Below, in pieces: positions 21,605 to 30,754 of a stretch of DNA of 64,000 bases (position 1 is the first letter of the stretch; each line of letters begins with the position of its first letter). The position numbers were made by a program, and so were the translations under genes. The notes under the pieces were generated by a model. The model was not told where the DNA came from. It saw only the letters and a program-made list of their open reading frames with translations, and did not search any database. Source of the DNA: Paraburkholderia largidicola. GTDB lineage: Bacteria; Pseudomonadota; Gammaproteobacteria; Burkholderiales; Burkholderiaceae. The DNA lies in the NCBI RefSeq assembly GCF_013426895.1, contig NZ_AP023174.1, positions 3,348,001 to 3,412,000 of the forward strand, written 5' to 3'.

Positions 21605-22512
21605 TCGACGGCCTCCGCAAGCGTCAGCGAGTACACGCTGCCATCGCGCTTTGCGAGCGTGAGGGCGCGTGCATCGACATGCGCAACCCGCTCGTCGCCC
21701 CACTGCTGTCCCGGTTCGAGCGTCGCTGCGCTATCGCCCGCTTCGATCAGTGCGAGGCCGCGCAGGCGGTCGGCCAGCAGCCCGACCAGGCGCATCGATG
21801 AAGAAGCGCTCGCCGCGGCCGACGCAAACGCCGCGGGTTGAAACGGATCGTAGAACACGATTTCTTCGTCGGGATCGAATGCGTGAGGGTCATCGCGCAC
21901 GGTTCGACGTGCGGCGTTCCGCACGGGATGAATCGCGCTGAACGAATGGAGCGTCGCGTTGATCGACAATGCCTCGCCCTGCCGCTTGAGCGTCACGTCT
22001 TCAGGCACGACGAGGACGGGCAAACTCGCAAGCGCCTCGAAAAAATCGACGACATGATCGAAGTCCGCCTGAGCCGTCACATGCAGCGGACGCATGGCGT
22101 CGATTCCGCTGCCCGAGACGATGCCCGGCTCGATTGCAAGCAGCGTCACGTCATTGCGTGCCGCGAGCTGCGAAATCACGCGTATGTCGTCGGCCGAGGT
22201 CCAGTTCGCGGGCATCGGCACGACGCTCGCCGCCTGATGCAATGCAGGCAGCTGCGCGACGTCCGCTTCGGCTTCGCCCAGTTTGCGTTGCGCCGCCAAT
22301 GACGCTTCCCGGCTCGCCTGCACGCCGCTCATATCCGCGGCGAGCCACGCATTCGCGCCGAGCACGAAAACAGCGACGGCGATGCACAATGCGACGGCCC
22401 AGCGCCGCCGCACGCTCCATGCTTCGAGCGGCACGCGCAGGCGCTCGATGAGCATCCGTCCGAGCCGCTCGTGCGGGGCCAGCATGATGCGGCCAGCAAT
22501 AGTCGTGTTCAT
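21601..22512 (-). CDS. PilO-PilP fusion protein of the type IV pilus/competence assembly complex
   Basis: 303 residues. The first ~200 look like PilO: a short cytoplasmic start, one membrane segment (about 39-60), a coiled coil, then a ferredoxin-like periplasmic part (VISQLAARNDVTLLAIEPG ... DFFEALASLPVLVV). From about residue 215 a linker with FYDPFQP leads into a PilP-like beta domain (MRLVGLLADRLRGLALIEAG ... VYSLTLAE). In most systems PilP is a separate lipoprotein; no lipobox remains here, because the domain is tethered through PilO. It lies between pilN (4-bp overlap) and pilQ. The domain split is by eye and moderately sure. Confidence 0.78.
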   Translation of the reverse strand: MNTTIAGRIMLAPHERLGRMLIERLRVPLEAWSVRRRWAVALCIAVAVFVLGANAWLAADMSGVQASREASLAAQRKLGEAEADVAQLPALHQAASVVPMPANWTSADDIRVISQLAARNDVTLLAIEPGIVSGSGIDAMRPLHVTAQADFDHVVDFFEALASLPVLVVPEDVTLKRQGEALSINATLHSFSAIHPVRNAARRTVRDDPHAFDPDEEIVFYDPFQPAAFASAAASASSSMRLVGLLADRLRGLALIEAGDSAATLEPGQQWGDERVAHVDARALTLAKRDGSVYSLTLAEAVE

Positions 22513-23120
22513 TGCTTCCCTCTCGTGTTCTGATGAGCCGTTGCCGGGGCCGGGCGTTGTTCAGGCGGCCCGCCCCATTTCAGATGCGCCTTGATTTCGA
22601 ACGGCGTCGAGGCATCCGTTGCGTTGTTCGCACGATGCACGTCGCTCAAGTCCGAATCCTTCACGCCTTTCAACGCGGCAAGGCGGTTCAGCCACGCCGC
22701 CGACGCCGCATGATCGGACGATGCGGCAAGCAGTTCCGTATCGCGCTCGCGTTGCCGCAACTGCCTGACGACGACAGCCTCGGACGACTCCCCGCTCAAC
22801 GCATCGAGCAGATCGAGCAAGTGGGTGAGCGGTTCGGAAAGCGTCGCCGCGCGCTCGTCCCTGAGGCGCTCGTCGCGTGCTTCGCGGACGAGCCGTGTTT
22901 GCTCGGCAAGCGGCGGCGCGAGCGCTGCAAGGCGTTGCTCGATCGCCGCACGCTCACCGTCGCTACGCGCCCGCTCGAACGTCTGCCACGTCACCAACAA
23001 CGCCACGGCGACACAACCGCAAAGCATCGCACTCGCCCATTCGACATAGCGACGCCGACGCGCGAGCCGCGCATCGCGCTGCCGGTGCGGCATCAGATTG
23101 AAACCGCAGGCCGACGTCAT
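22509..23120 (-). CDS. pilN: PilN-type inner-membrane assembly protein
   Basis: 203 residues. The N-terminal FNLMPHRQ stands where PilN proteins have the INLLPWR motif that binds PilM. One membrane segment (about 33-52) is followed by a charged coiled coil (about 55-120) and a small periplasmic domain. Its ATG at 23120 overlaps the pilM stop (ATGA), and its own stop overlaps the start of the PilOP gene. It would bridge cytoplasmic PilM to the periplasmic PilO/P ring. Confidence 0.82.
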   Translation of the reverse strand: MTSACGFNLMPHRQRDARLARRRRYVEWASAMLCGCVAVALLVTWQTFERARSDGERAAIEQRLAALAPPLAEQTRLVREARDERLRDERAATLSEPLTHLLDLLDALSGESSEAVVVRQLRQRERDTELLAASSDHAASAAWLNRLAALKGVKDSDLSDVHRANNATDASTPFEIKAHLKWGGPPEQRPAPATAHQNTRGKQ

Positions 23121-24076
23121 TGCGTCATGCCCCGCAACGCAAGGCCGAACGCAACCGCGAACGCAGGCTCGTGCAACCGATCCGAATCGGGTATCACGTT
23201 GCCGTCGCTGAGCGACGAACAGTCGAACGGCAACACGGAACAGCCCAACACGTCGCCGATATCGGCAAGCGAAAAGCACACGCCTTCGAGCAACGCGATT
23301 TCGCCGCCCACCAGCGCGCACACGTTCAGATTGTTTTCCGCGAGATCCCGCAACGCGTCGGCGACGCACGAATATTCGGGCGATGGATAACGGATTTCTT
23401 CCGCGATCGTTTCCTCTTCGATACGCCAGCCGTACACGCCATCGCTGCCGATCCAGATTGCCGCATACGGTTCGTGCAGTTCGAGTTCGAAGGTCGCCGC
23501 GTGGCGCAGCGCGCGCAACGCCGCATGCGGCTCGACGTCGACGGTGGTCAGCGTCACGCCCGCCATCGCCGCGCTTTCGATACGCGCCTCGAGATGCTCG
23601 CGCGCCGTCGCGGCAATCGACACCGAGCCAGGATGCGGCGTCGACTCGTCGACATACCAGTCGACGGCGAGCGCATGACGCTCGATGCCCGCAACGCGCT
23701 CGGCTTCCATCAGCACCGTAGGCTCGATTGACGCAGCCGAACGATGCGAGCCGTTCACCTGACTAATGGGCAGATGCGCCGTGAAGGTCGCGGAACCCGG
23801 AATCGCCATTGCGCAACGCAGGACCGCCGACGCGCATTGCTCCGGCAAATGACCAAACGCCTCGGACAACGCGCGTGACACCGCTTGCCGGTCCACGATC
23901 TCCGCGCCCGCCATCGCGCCCGGCGCCAGCGGCTCCAAAGCAACGCATTCGATGCGCACGGGTCCCATCTTTCGCGCGCTGCAGCTGAGCGCCACGATCC
24001 TCACCGCTTGCGCGCCGACATCGATGCCGACTGCCTGACGCCGCATTGCCATTCGTAACGAGTGTTTCAACGCCAT
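23117..24076 (-). CDS. pilM: PilM-type actin-like assembly protein
   Basis: 319 residues of the FtsA/PilM actin-like fold. The N-terminal VGIDVGAQAVRIVAL is the first phosphate-binding segment; later DVEPHAALRAL and AIWIGSDGVYGW fit the second half. PilM is cytoplasmic and links PilN to the inner-membrane pilus machine. The start at 24076 has a strong GGGAGGAAGG site 4-5 bp upstream; the longer in-frame reading to 24220 has none. It is first in an operon of tightly overlapping genes and divergent from mrcA, exactly where E. coli has hofM. Confidence 0.85.
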   Translation of the reverse strand: MALKHSLRMAMRRQAVGIDVGAQAVRIVALSCSARKMGPVRIECVALEPLAPGAMAGAEIVDRQAVSRALSEAFGHLPEQCASAVLRCAMAIPGSATFTAHLPISQVNGSHRSAASIEPTVLMEAERVAGIERHALAVDWYVDESTPHPGSVSIAATAREHLEARIESAAMAGVTLTTVDVEPHAALRALRHAATFELELHEPYAAIWIGSDGVYGWRIEEETIAEEIRYPSPEYSCVADALRDLAENNLNVCALVGGEIALLEGVCFSLADIGDVLGCSVLPFDCSSLSDGNVIPDSDRLHEPAFAVAFGLALRGMTQ

Positions 24077-24329
24077 TCCTTCCTCCCTCAGATACCAACG
24101 GAAACTGAAGGCCCGCGGCATCCAGAGAACGCGGGCAACGGAAGGCATTCTGCGCAGCGCGACACACAAGCGAAATTCAGCCGAATGGCTAATGGTCGGG
24201 TAACCGATATCCGGCGACAATCAAAGGCACTACAGTGTTCTCATAGCCGCACGGTCGCGTCGGCCGTAAGCACGCCGAAAGCTGCCGGATCGGGCGGCTA
24301 TAATCGCGGGACCGTTTTCTGGTGTTCAT
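24077..24329. other. Divergent pilM/mrcA intergenic region
   Basis: 253 bp that must hold promoters for both directions. On the plus strand a perfect TATAAT lies at 24299-24304, about 26 bp before the mrcA ATG, but no good -35 stands 16-18 bp upstream. No clear minus-strand pair is seen. Confidence 0.5.
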
Positions 24330-26723
24330 ATGCAATCCACGACTCCTACGTCTCCGCCCCCAGCCCCGCAGAAGCGCAAGCGTCCACTCTGGTTGACGAT
24401 CATCCTCGGCTTCATCGGGCTGATCCTCGCCGGAATCCTCTGCGTCGTGCTCGTGCTGGGCTATGCGCTGGTCGTCGCCACGCCCAACCTGCCTTCGCTC
24501 GACGCGTTGACCGACTATCGCCCGAAGGTGCCGCTGCGCATCTACACGGCAGATCACGTGCTGATCGGCGAATTCGGTGAAGAGCGGCGCGACATCGTGC
24601 ATATGCGCGAGGTGCCGGACAATCTCAAGAAGGCCGTGCTGGCCATCGAAGACGCGCGCTTTTACGATCACGGTGGCGTCGATCTGACGGGCATCGCGCG
24701 CGCCGGCGTGGTCGCGCTCACCAACGGCCACGCAACGCAAGGCGCGAGCACGATCACGATGCAGGTTGCGCGCAACTTCTTCCTGTCCAGCGAAAAGACC
24801 TACACGCGCAAGATCTACGAGATGCTGCTGGCGTACAAGATCGAGTCGAAGCTGACCAAAGATCAGATTCTCGAGGTGTACATGAATCAGATCTATCTCG
24901 GCCAGCGTGCGTACGGCTTCGCGAGCGCGGCGCGGGTGTATTTCGGCAAGGACCTGAAAGACCTGTCGCTCGCCGAATGCGCGATGCTCGCCGGTCTGCC
25001 GAAAGCGCCGTCCGCGTATAACCCGGTGGTGAATCCGAAGCGCGCGAAAGTGCGTCAGGAATACATCCTTCAGCGCATGCTGGAGTTGGGCTATATCACG
25101 CAGGACCAGTACGAAACGGCGAGCCGCCAGCCGCTCATCGTGAAGGGCGCGGGCAAGGAATTCAGCGTGCACGCGGAGTACGTCGCGGAAATGGTGCGGC
25201 AGATGATGTATGCGCAGTACCGCGAAGAAGCCTACACACGCGGCCTGAACGTCGTAACCACCATCGATTCCGCCGATCAGGACGCCGCCTACCGGGCGCT
25301 GCGCAAAGGCTTGATGGACTATGAGCGGCGTCACGGCTATCGCGGTCCGGAAGCGTTCATCGACCTGCCCACCGACGCGGACGAACGCGAGCAGGCCATC
25401 GACGACGCGCTGCTCGAGCATCCCGACAACGGCGAAATCATCGCGGCCGTGGTGACCTCGGCCAGTCCGAAGCAGGTGCAGGCGACGCTGATCGACGGCA
25501 ACGCCGTGACGATCACAGGCGACGGACTGCGCTACGCGACCTTTGCGCTGAGCACACGCGCGCAGCCGAACCAGCGCGTGCGGCCGGGCGCGATCATCCG
25601 TATCGTGAAGAACGACGACGGTAACTGGTCGATCACGCAGTTGCCGCAGATCGAAGGCGCATTCGTCTCCGTCGTGCCGCAGGACGGCGCGATCCGCGCG
25701 CTGGTCGGCGGCTTCGACTTCAACAAGAACAAGTTCAATCACGTGACGCAGGCATGGCGTCAGCCGGGTTCGAGCTTCAAGCCGTTCATCTATTCGGCGT
25801 CGCTCGAAAAAGGTTTGGGACCGGCAACCGTCATCAACGACGCGCCGCTTTTCTTTAGCGCCGCCGAAACGGGCGGCCAGGCGTGGGAGCCGAAGAACTA
25901 CGGCGGTGGCTTCGATGGCCCGATGTCGATGCGCACCGCGCTGCAGAAATCGAAGAATCTCGTGTCGATCCGCATTCTCAACCACATCGGCACGAAGTAC
26001 GCGCAGCAGTACATCACGCGCTTCGGTTTCGACGCGGAACGTCATCCCGCCTATCTGCCGATGGCGCTCGGCGCGGGCCTCGTCACACCGCTGCAGATGG
26101 CGGCTGGCTATTCGGTGTTCGCGAACGGCGGATTTCGTGTGAATCCGTATCTGATCGCCGAAGTCACCGATCAGCGCGGCATGGTGGTCGCGCATGCGGA
26201 CCCGCTGGTCGCTGCGAGCAACGCGCCGCACGCGATCGAGCCGCGCAACGCGTACGTGATGAACAGCTTGCTCATGAGCGTCGCCCAGCGCGGCACGGGC
26301 GCAAAGTCGAACGTCCTGAAGCGCACGGACCTCGCGGGCAAGACAGGCACCACCAACGATTCGCGCGACGCGTGGTTCGCCGGCTATCAGCACACGCTCT
26401 GTGCGATCGCGTGGATGGGCTACGACAACCCGCGCAGTCTCGGCGACAAGGAAACGGGCGGCGGGCTCGCGCTGCCCGTGTGGATCGACTATATGGGACG
26501 CGCGCTCAAGGGCGTGCCCGAGTACAAGATGCCGATGCCGGAAGACGTCGTATCCATCAGCGACGAGCTGTACTTCGACGACTTCACGCCGGGCAACGGT
26601 TTCGTGTCGACAGTCGGGGTGACGCTGCCGCCGCCGGGAGCCAGCGATGCGGCCAGCGCCGCGCCCGCCGCGGTCGGCGCGCAGGAAAAAGAGGACATCA
26701 TGAACCTGTTCAAAGGTCACTGA
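24330..26723 (+). CDS. mrcA: Penicillin-binding protein 1A (bifunctional transglycosylase/transpeptidase)
   Basis: A 797-residue class A PBP anchored in the inner membrane by one segment (about 21-50). The glycosyltransferase domain carries E107 in AIEDARFYDH, QGASTITMQ, and the YMNQIYLG segment. An OB-like insert precedes the transpeptidase, which has S481 in GSSFKPF (SxxK), an SKN triad and K671-TGTTN. It polymerises and cross-links peptidoglycan. It is single, with a bidirectional terminator downstream, and divergent from pilM as in the E. coli mrcA-hof locus. Confidence 0.96.
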   Translation: MQSTTPTSPPPAPQKRKRPLWLTIILGFIGLILAGILCVVLVLGYALVVATPNLPSLDALTDYRPKVPLRIYTADHVLIGEFGEERRDIVHMREVPDNLKKAVLAIEDARFYDHGGVDLTGIARAGVVALTNGHATQGASTITMQVARNFFLSSEKTYTRKIYEMLLAYKIESKLTKDQILEVYMNQIYLGQRAYGFASAARVYFGKDLKDLSLAECAMLAGLPKAPSAYNPVVNPKRAKVRQEYILQRMLELGYITQDQYETASRQPLIVKGAGKEFSVHAEYVAEMVRQMMYAQYREEAYTRGLNVVTTIDSADQDAAYRALRKGLMDYERRHGYRGPEAFIDLPTDADEREQAIDDALLEHPDNGEIIAAVVTSASPKQVQATLIDGNAVTITGDGLRYATFALSTRAQPNQRVRPGAIIRIVKNDDGNWSITQLPQIEGAFVSVVPQDGAIRALVGGFDFNKNKFNHVTQAWRQPGSSFKPFIYSASLEKGLGPATVINDAPLFFSAAETGGQAWEPKNYGGGFDGPMSMRTALQKSKNLVSIRILNHIGTKYAQQYITRFGFDAERHPAYLPMALGAGLVTPLQMAAGYSVFANGGFRVNPYLIAEVTDQRGMVVAHADPLVAASNAPHAIEPRNAYVMNSLLMSVAQRGTGAKSNVLKRTDLAGKTGTTNDSRDAWFAGYQHTLCAIAWMGYDNPRSLGDKETGGGLALPVWIDYMGRALKGVPEYKMPMPEDVVSISDELYFDDFTPGNGFVSTVGVTLPPPGASDAASAAPAAVGAQEKEDIMNLFKGH

Positions 26724-26743
26724 GTCCACCAAGCTTGCCGAAC

Positions 26744-26782
26744 GAAAAAAGCCGCCGCGTGAAGAACGCGGCGGCTTTTTTC
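26744..26782. terminator. Bidirectional intrinsic terminator (mrcA / cyaY)
   Basis: A perfect GCCGCCGCGT/ACGCGGCGGC-type stem flanked by six A on the left and six T on the right. It can stop mrcA rightward and cyaY leftward. Confidence 0.92.
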
Positions 26783-26829
26783 GTTTTCAGCGAACGCGCG
26801 TCGGGGACACGCGCGTCGAAGCGAAACGC

Positions 26830-27147
26830 TTACGGCTCGATCTGCACCGGCTCGCCTGCCTGCTGCGTCGCGTAGTCGGAAAGCGCAGCGTAGAACTCGG
26901 TGCCATTGCGCGTATCGCGCCACGCGCCGTCGACAAAACGGAAGTGGTATCCGCCCGACTTCGCGGCGATCCAGATCTCCTGCATCGGCGGCTGGAGATT
27001 CACGATGATCTTCGTGCCGTTCTCGAATTCGAGCGTCAGCACGTTGCCGCTGCGCTCGAATTCGATGTCGGCGTCCGTATCGTCGAGCGAGCGTTCGATG
27101 GCTGCCAGCACAGCCTCGGCGCGGGTCAGGTATTCACTGTCGGACAT
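26830..27147 (-). CDS. cyaY: Frataxin-like iron-sulfur assembly protein CyaY
   Basis: 105 residues, the usual size. The acidic first helix ([14 protein letters not shown]), the sheet strand [14 protein letters not shown], and [18 protein letters not shown] followed by R-D are family signatures. It binds iron and modulates IscS in Fe-S cluster assembly. It is divergent from lptM, 35 bp apart, the same cyaY/lptM/lysA order seen in enterobacteria. Confidence 0.95.
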   Translation of the reverse strand: MSDSEYLTRAEAVLAAIERSLDDTDADIEFERSGNVLTLEFENGTKIIVNLQPPMQEIWIAAKSGGYHFRFVDGAWRDTRNGTEFYAALSDYATQQAGEPVQIEP

Positions 27148-27182
27148 GCTAAACTCCAGCGATTAATTATTCAGGGACAGTC

Positions 27183-27500
27183 ATGCGAGTCGTATTCCGG
27201 ACGAGCGCCACGGCCACGATTCTAGCGACTCTGGCTATTGTCGCAGGTGTCGCGCTCAGCGGTTGCGGACAACGCGGTTCGCTTTATCTGCCTACCGTTC
27301 CGCCGCTTCCGGCCAAACCGACCGCACAGACCCAGCCGACCTCGCCCGACGAAACGAAACCCGGTGCCGAATCCGCCGAGGGTTCCGTTCCGGATACATC
27401 GGGCACGCCGCTGTCCCTGTCGCCCGATTCCGAACTGCGCACTGCGCCGACGTCGAACGCGCCCGCCCAACCGGCGTCCGGCGCGTCCGAAGCTCAATAA
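27183..27500 (+). CDS. lptM: LPS translocon maturation lipoprotein (LptM/YifL-like)
   Basis: A 105-residue small lipoprotein. The signal peptide ends in a lipobox LSGC with C28, followed by the family motif GQRGSLYLP. The rest is Pro/Ser/Thr-rich and disordered. In E. coli the short homologue helps the LptDE disulfide isomerisation. The long tail here is unconserved-looking. It is 9 bp upstream of lysA, in one operon. Confidence 0.85.
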   Translation: MRVVFRTSATATILATLAIVAGVALSGCGQRGSLYLPTVPPLPAKPTAQTQPTSPDETKPGAESAEGSVPDTSGTPLSLSPDSELRTAPTSNAPAQPASGASEAQ

Positions 27501-27509
27501 GACTGCCGT

Positions 27510-28772
27510 ATGACTCAATCCGCTTTTGCCTACGTCGACGGCGTGCTGCACGCTGAAGGCGTGTCCGCCGCATCGCTTGCCGAGCAGTTCGGCACGCCGC
27601 TCTATGTCTACTCGCGCGCTGCGCTAACCGAGGCGTGGCACGCTTACGCCGACGCATGCGCGGGCCGGCACGCGACCGTGCACGTCGCGGTCAAGGCGAA
27701 CAGCAACCTCGCCGTGCTCAATCTGTTCGCGCGCATGGGTGCGGGGTTCGACATCGTGTCGGGTGGTGAACTGGCGCGCGTGCTCGCGGCAGGCGGCAAA
27801 GCGGAAAACACCGTGTTTTCGGGCGTCGGCAAGAGCGTCGCGGAAATGCGCGAGGGGCTCGCGGCGGGTGTGAAGTGCTTCAATGTCGAATCGATTCCCG
27901 AACTCGACCGCCTCAATACCGTTGCGAGCGAAATGGGCAAGAAAGCGCCCGTGTCGCTGCGCGTGAATCCTGATGTCGACGCAAAGACGCATCCGTATAT
28001 CTCGACGGGCCTCAAGTCGAACAAGTTCGGCGTCGCATTCGACGACGCGCGCGCCACGTATCGCGCCGCCTCCGCGATGAAGAACCTCGATGTGGTGGGC
28101 ATCGACTGCCATATCGGTTCGCAGATCACGGAAGTCGCGCCGTATCTCGACGCCGTCGACAAGCTGCTCGAACTCGTCGAGCAGATCGAAGCGGACGGCG
28201 TGAAGATCAAGCATATCGATGTCGGCGGCGGCCTCGGCATCACCTACGACGACGAAACGCCACCGGATATCGGCGATTTCGTGCGCACGCTCCTCGACCG
28301 GATCGAAGCACGCGGGCACGGCCATCGCGAAGTGTATTTCGAGCCGGGCCGCTCGCTCGTCGGCAATGCCGGCATGCTGCTTACGCGCGTCGAGTTTCTG
28401 AAGCCGGGTGCTGAGAAGAACTTTGCGATCGTCGACGCGGCAATGAACGACCTCGCGCGCCCTGCCATGTACGAGGCGTATCACGCGATCGAACCCGTCG
28501 TGCAGCGTGCAGGCGACAAGCATGTGTATGACGTCGTCGGTCCCGTGTGTGAAAGCGGCGACTGGCTCGGTCGCGAACGCGAACTCGCTGTCGAACCGGG
28601 CGATCTGCTCGCGATCCGTTCCGCGGGCGCCTACGGTTTCGCGATGAGCTCGAACTACAACACGCGTGCGCGCGCGGCCGAAGTCATGGTCGACGGCGAC
28701 CAGGCGTACGTCGTACGCAAACGTGAGGAAGTGAAAGATCTATTCGCTGGCGAGACGGTTCTGCCCGAATAA
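27510..28772 (+). CDS. lysA: Diaminopimelate decarboxylase
   Basis: A 420-residue PLP enzyme for the last step of lysine synthesis (meso-DAP to L-lysine). The PLP lysine is K62 in HVAVKANSN. The HIGSQI segment, GGGLGI and the ELEPGR-like FEPGRSLV are present, and the Cys from the partner subunit is in GPVCESGDWLG (near residue 345). It is a full-length fold-III alanine-racemase-like barrel with a C-terminal beta domain. A terminator follows. Confidence 0.97.
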   Translation: MTQSAFAYVDGVLHAEGVSAASLAEQFGTPLYVYSRAALTEAWHAYADACAGRHATVHVAVKANSNLAVLNLFARMGAGFDIVSGGELARVLAAGGKAENTVFSGVGKSVAEMREGLAAGVKCFNVESIPELDRLNTVASEMGKKAPVSLRVNPDVDAKTHPYISTGLKSNKFGVAFDDARATYRAASAMKNLDVVGIDCHIGSQITEVAPYLDAVDKLLELVEQIEADGVKIKHIDVGGGLGITYDDETPPDIGDFVRTLLDRIEARGHGHREVYFEPGRSLVGNAGMLLTRVEFLKPGAEKNFAIVDAAMNDLARPAMYEAYHAIEPVVQRAGDKHVYDVVGPVCESGDWLGRERELAVEPGDLLAIRSAGAYGFAMSSNYNTRARAAEVMVDGDQAYVVRKREEVKDLFAGETVLPE

Positions 28773-28812
28773 CGCTGATTCACGCGCCGCAAGTTTCGGA
28801 CGCGCAAAACAG

Positions 28813-28848
28813 AAAGGCGATGCGCTCACCGCGCATCGCCTTTTTTTA
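28813..28848 (+). terminator. Intrinsic terminator after lysA
   Basis: A perfect GGCGATGCGC stem with a short loop, followed by seven T. It also separates lysA from the convergent msrQ. Confidence 0.92.
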
Positions 28849-28876
28849 TCGCACCCAGCTTCCAGCTTCGGACGTT

Positions 28877-29587
28877 TCAGGTTTTCGCCCGTTGCCTGAT
28901 CCTGTCTCGCGCCCAAACCAGCACGCGCCAGCCCAGCAAAGCAATCACGATCGCTCCGTAAATCTTCGGCAAGATCAGATCGTGCTTGCCGGCCTTCATC
29001 CACCAGAAGTGCAGGATGGCGAGCGCCGCGATCGGGTAGATCGCGCGATGCAGCGTCTGCCAGCGCCGGCCGAGCTTGCGCACCATTGCCTTCGGCGACG
29101 TGATGGCCAGCGGCAACAGCAGCACGAACGCCGCGAAGCCAACCGTGATGAACGGCCGTTTGCCAATGTCTTTCACGATCGCGGCGATATCGAACCACTT
29201 GTCGAACCAGAAGTACGTCGTGAAATGCAGCGCCGCGTAGAAGAATGCGAAGAGGCCGAGCATGCGGCGAAAGCGCAGCAATGCGTTCCAGCCGGTCAAC
29301 TTGCGTAGCGGCGTCACCGCGAGCGTGATGCAGATGAACACCAGCGTCCACAAACCCGTCGAGCGCGTGACAAACTCGATGGGATTCGCGCCCAGGCCGC
29401 CCGTGAAGCCGAACAGCACGAGCCGCGCAAGCGGATACAGCGCGGCGACGAATACCGCAATCTTCGCTGGGACGATCCAGCGGCCGGCGCTGGCGCTCGT
29501 GCCGGCTTTTCGCGGCGAACGCACGGTATTCGTGGCGTTGCTGGCGGGTGCGGTTTGGGTCGTATCGGATGCCATGCGCGCCGCCAT
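28877..29587 (-). CDS. msrQ: MsrQ haem-binding membrane subunit of the MsrPQ methionine sulfoxide reductase
   Basis: A 236-residue YedZ-family protein with about six membrane segments and conserved histidines (YAALHFTTYFW, RAIYPIAALAILHFWW) that ligate b-type haem. It passes electrons from the quinone pool to periplasmic MsrP. A 40-residue polar N-terminal extension precedes the first helix. Its ATG shares a base with the msrP TGA stop, so the two are translationally coupled in the usual msrP-msrQ order. Confidence 0.94.
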   Translation of the reverse strand: MAARMASDTTQTAPASNATNTVRSPRKAGTSASAGRWIVPAKIAVFVAALYPLARLVLFGFTGGLGANPIEFVTRSTGLWTLVFICITLAVTPLRKLTGWNALLRFRRMLGLFAFFYAALHFTTYFWFDKWFDIAAIVKDIGKRPFITVGFAAFVLLLPLAITSPKAMVRKLGRRWQTLHRAIYPIAALAILHFWWMKAGKHDLILPKIYGAIVIALLGWRVLVWARDRIRQRAKT

Positions 29588-30579
29588 CAAAAGTTTTTCT
29601 TCAGGTCCATGCCCTGATACATCGACGCGACCAGATCGCCGTAACCGTTGTACATCAGCGTGTTCCGCTTGGGCGTGAAGATGCCGTCACCGATGCGCCG
29701 TTCGGTCGCCTGGCTCCAGCGCGGATGGTCGACGTTCGGGTTCACGTTCGAATAGAAACCGTACTCGCTCGGCGCGTAGGTGTTCCAGCTGGTGGGCGGC
29801 TGCTTGTCGACGAAGCGGATTTTCACCAGCGACTTCGCGCTCTTGAAGCCGTACTTCCACGGCACGATGATGCGTACGGGCGCGCCGTTCTGATTCGGCA
29901 GCACCTGACCGTAAACGCCCATCGTCAGCAGCGTCAGCGGATTCATCGCTTCATCCATCCGCAGACCTTCCGAATAGGGCCATTCGAGAATCGGCTCGGA
30001 CAATCCAGGCATCTGCGACGGATCGGCAAGCGTGATGAACTGCACGTATTTCGCGTTTGCCGTCGGTTGCGCCCGCTTGATGACTTCCGACAGCGGAATG
30101 CCGATCCACGGAATCACCATCGACCAGCCTTCCACGCAGCGCATCCGGTACACGCGCTCTTCGAGCGGCGCGAGCTTCAGCAATTCGTCGATGTCATAGA
30201 CCTTCGCGTTCTTCACCTCGCCTTCGACGCTCACTTTCCATGGCCGCGGCCGCAGCGTCCCGGCGTTGTGCGCGGGGTCGCTTTTGTCGGTGCCGAACTC
30301 GTAGAAGTTGTTGTACGTGGTGATGTCTTTGTAAGACGTGACCTTGTCGGTGACGACGAACTTCGGATTGGTCTTCGCGCCGAGCTTCAGCGCTTTCGGG
30401 TCGGGCGACGAATATTCCGCGAACGCCTCGCCATGTACGCCGATCAGGCTGCCGAGCGCCACCGCGCCCGCCGCCTGCAGGATGCGCCGACGATTCTCGA
30501 ACACGCGTTGCGGCGTGATTTCGCTGCGCGCGATGTCGTCACCATAGAGCTGGCCCCGGTCGCTTCGCTTGATCCACAT
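29587..30579 (-). CDS. msrP: MsrP molybdopterin-dependent periplasmic methionine sulfoxide reductase
   Basis: A 330-residue catalytic subunit that repairs oxidised methionine in periplasmic proteins. A Tat signal ([15 protein letters not shown], about 29-43) exports the folded enzyme. C148 in [11 protein letters not shown] binds the molybdenum; WIGIPL, the PYSEGLR segment and IVPWKYGFK are family marks. The ATG at 30579 has an AAGGAG site; the in-frame extension upstream is not coding-like. It is first gene of the msrPQ pair. Confidence 0.95.
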   Translation of the reverse strand: MWIKRSDRGQLYGDDIARSEITPQRVFENRRRILQAAGAVALGSLIGVHGEAFAEYSSPDPKALKLGAKTNPKFVVTDKVTSYKDITTYNNFYEFGTDKSDPAHNAGTLRPRPWKVSVEGEVKNAKVYDIDELLKLAPLEERVYRMRCVEGWSMVIPWIGIPLSEVIKRAQPTANAKYVQFITLADPSQMPGLSEPILEWPYSEGLRMDEAMNPLTLLTMGVYGQVLPNQNGAPVRIIVPWKYGFKSAKSLVKIRFVDKQPPTSWNTYAPSEYGFYSNVNPNVDHPRWSQATERRIGDGIFTPKRNTLMYNGYGDLVASMYQGMDLKKNF

Positions 30580-30696
30580 GCTGAAAACTCCTTGCCGGGC
30601 GCCTTCGCCCGATCGGTATCCATTCGACTCGCGCGTGGGAGTCGCCGTTCTTCGATTTGTTAACACACGCGGCGAGCGATTCTTCCATACCGGCAT

Positions 30697-30731
30697 AAAA
30701 AAAACCGCCGGTGCAGCGCACACGGCGGTTT
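30697..30731 (-). terminator. Intrinsic terminator after ccsA
   Basis: The stem ACCGCCG/CGGCGGT (30703-30710 with 30723-30730) is followed on the minus strand by eight T. It ends the resB-ccsA transcript ahead of msrP. Confidence 0.85.
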
Positions 30732-30754
30732 CAGTCGATCCGATCCGGCGAAAT

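Noticed and set aside
24189..26732. 847-codon open frame on the minus strand opposite mrcA
   Set aside because: Shadow of mrcA; composition is Arg/His-rich with no domain recognisable.
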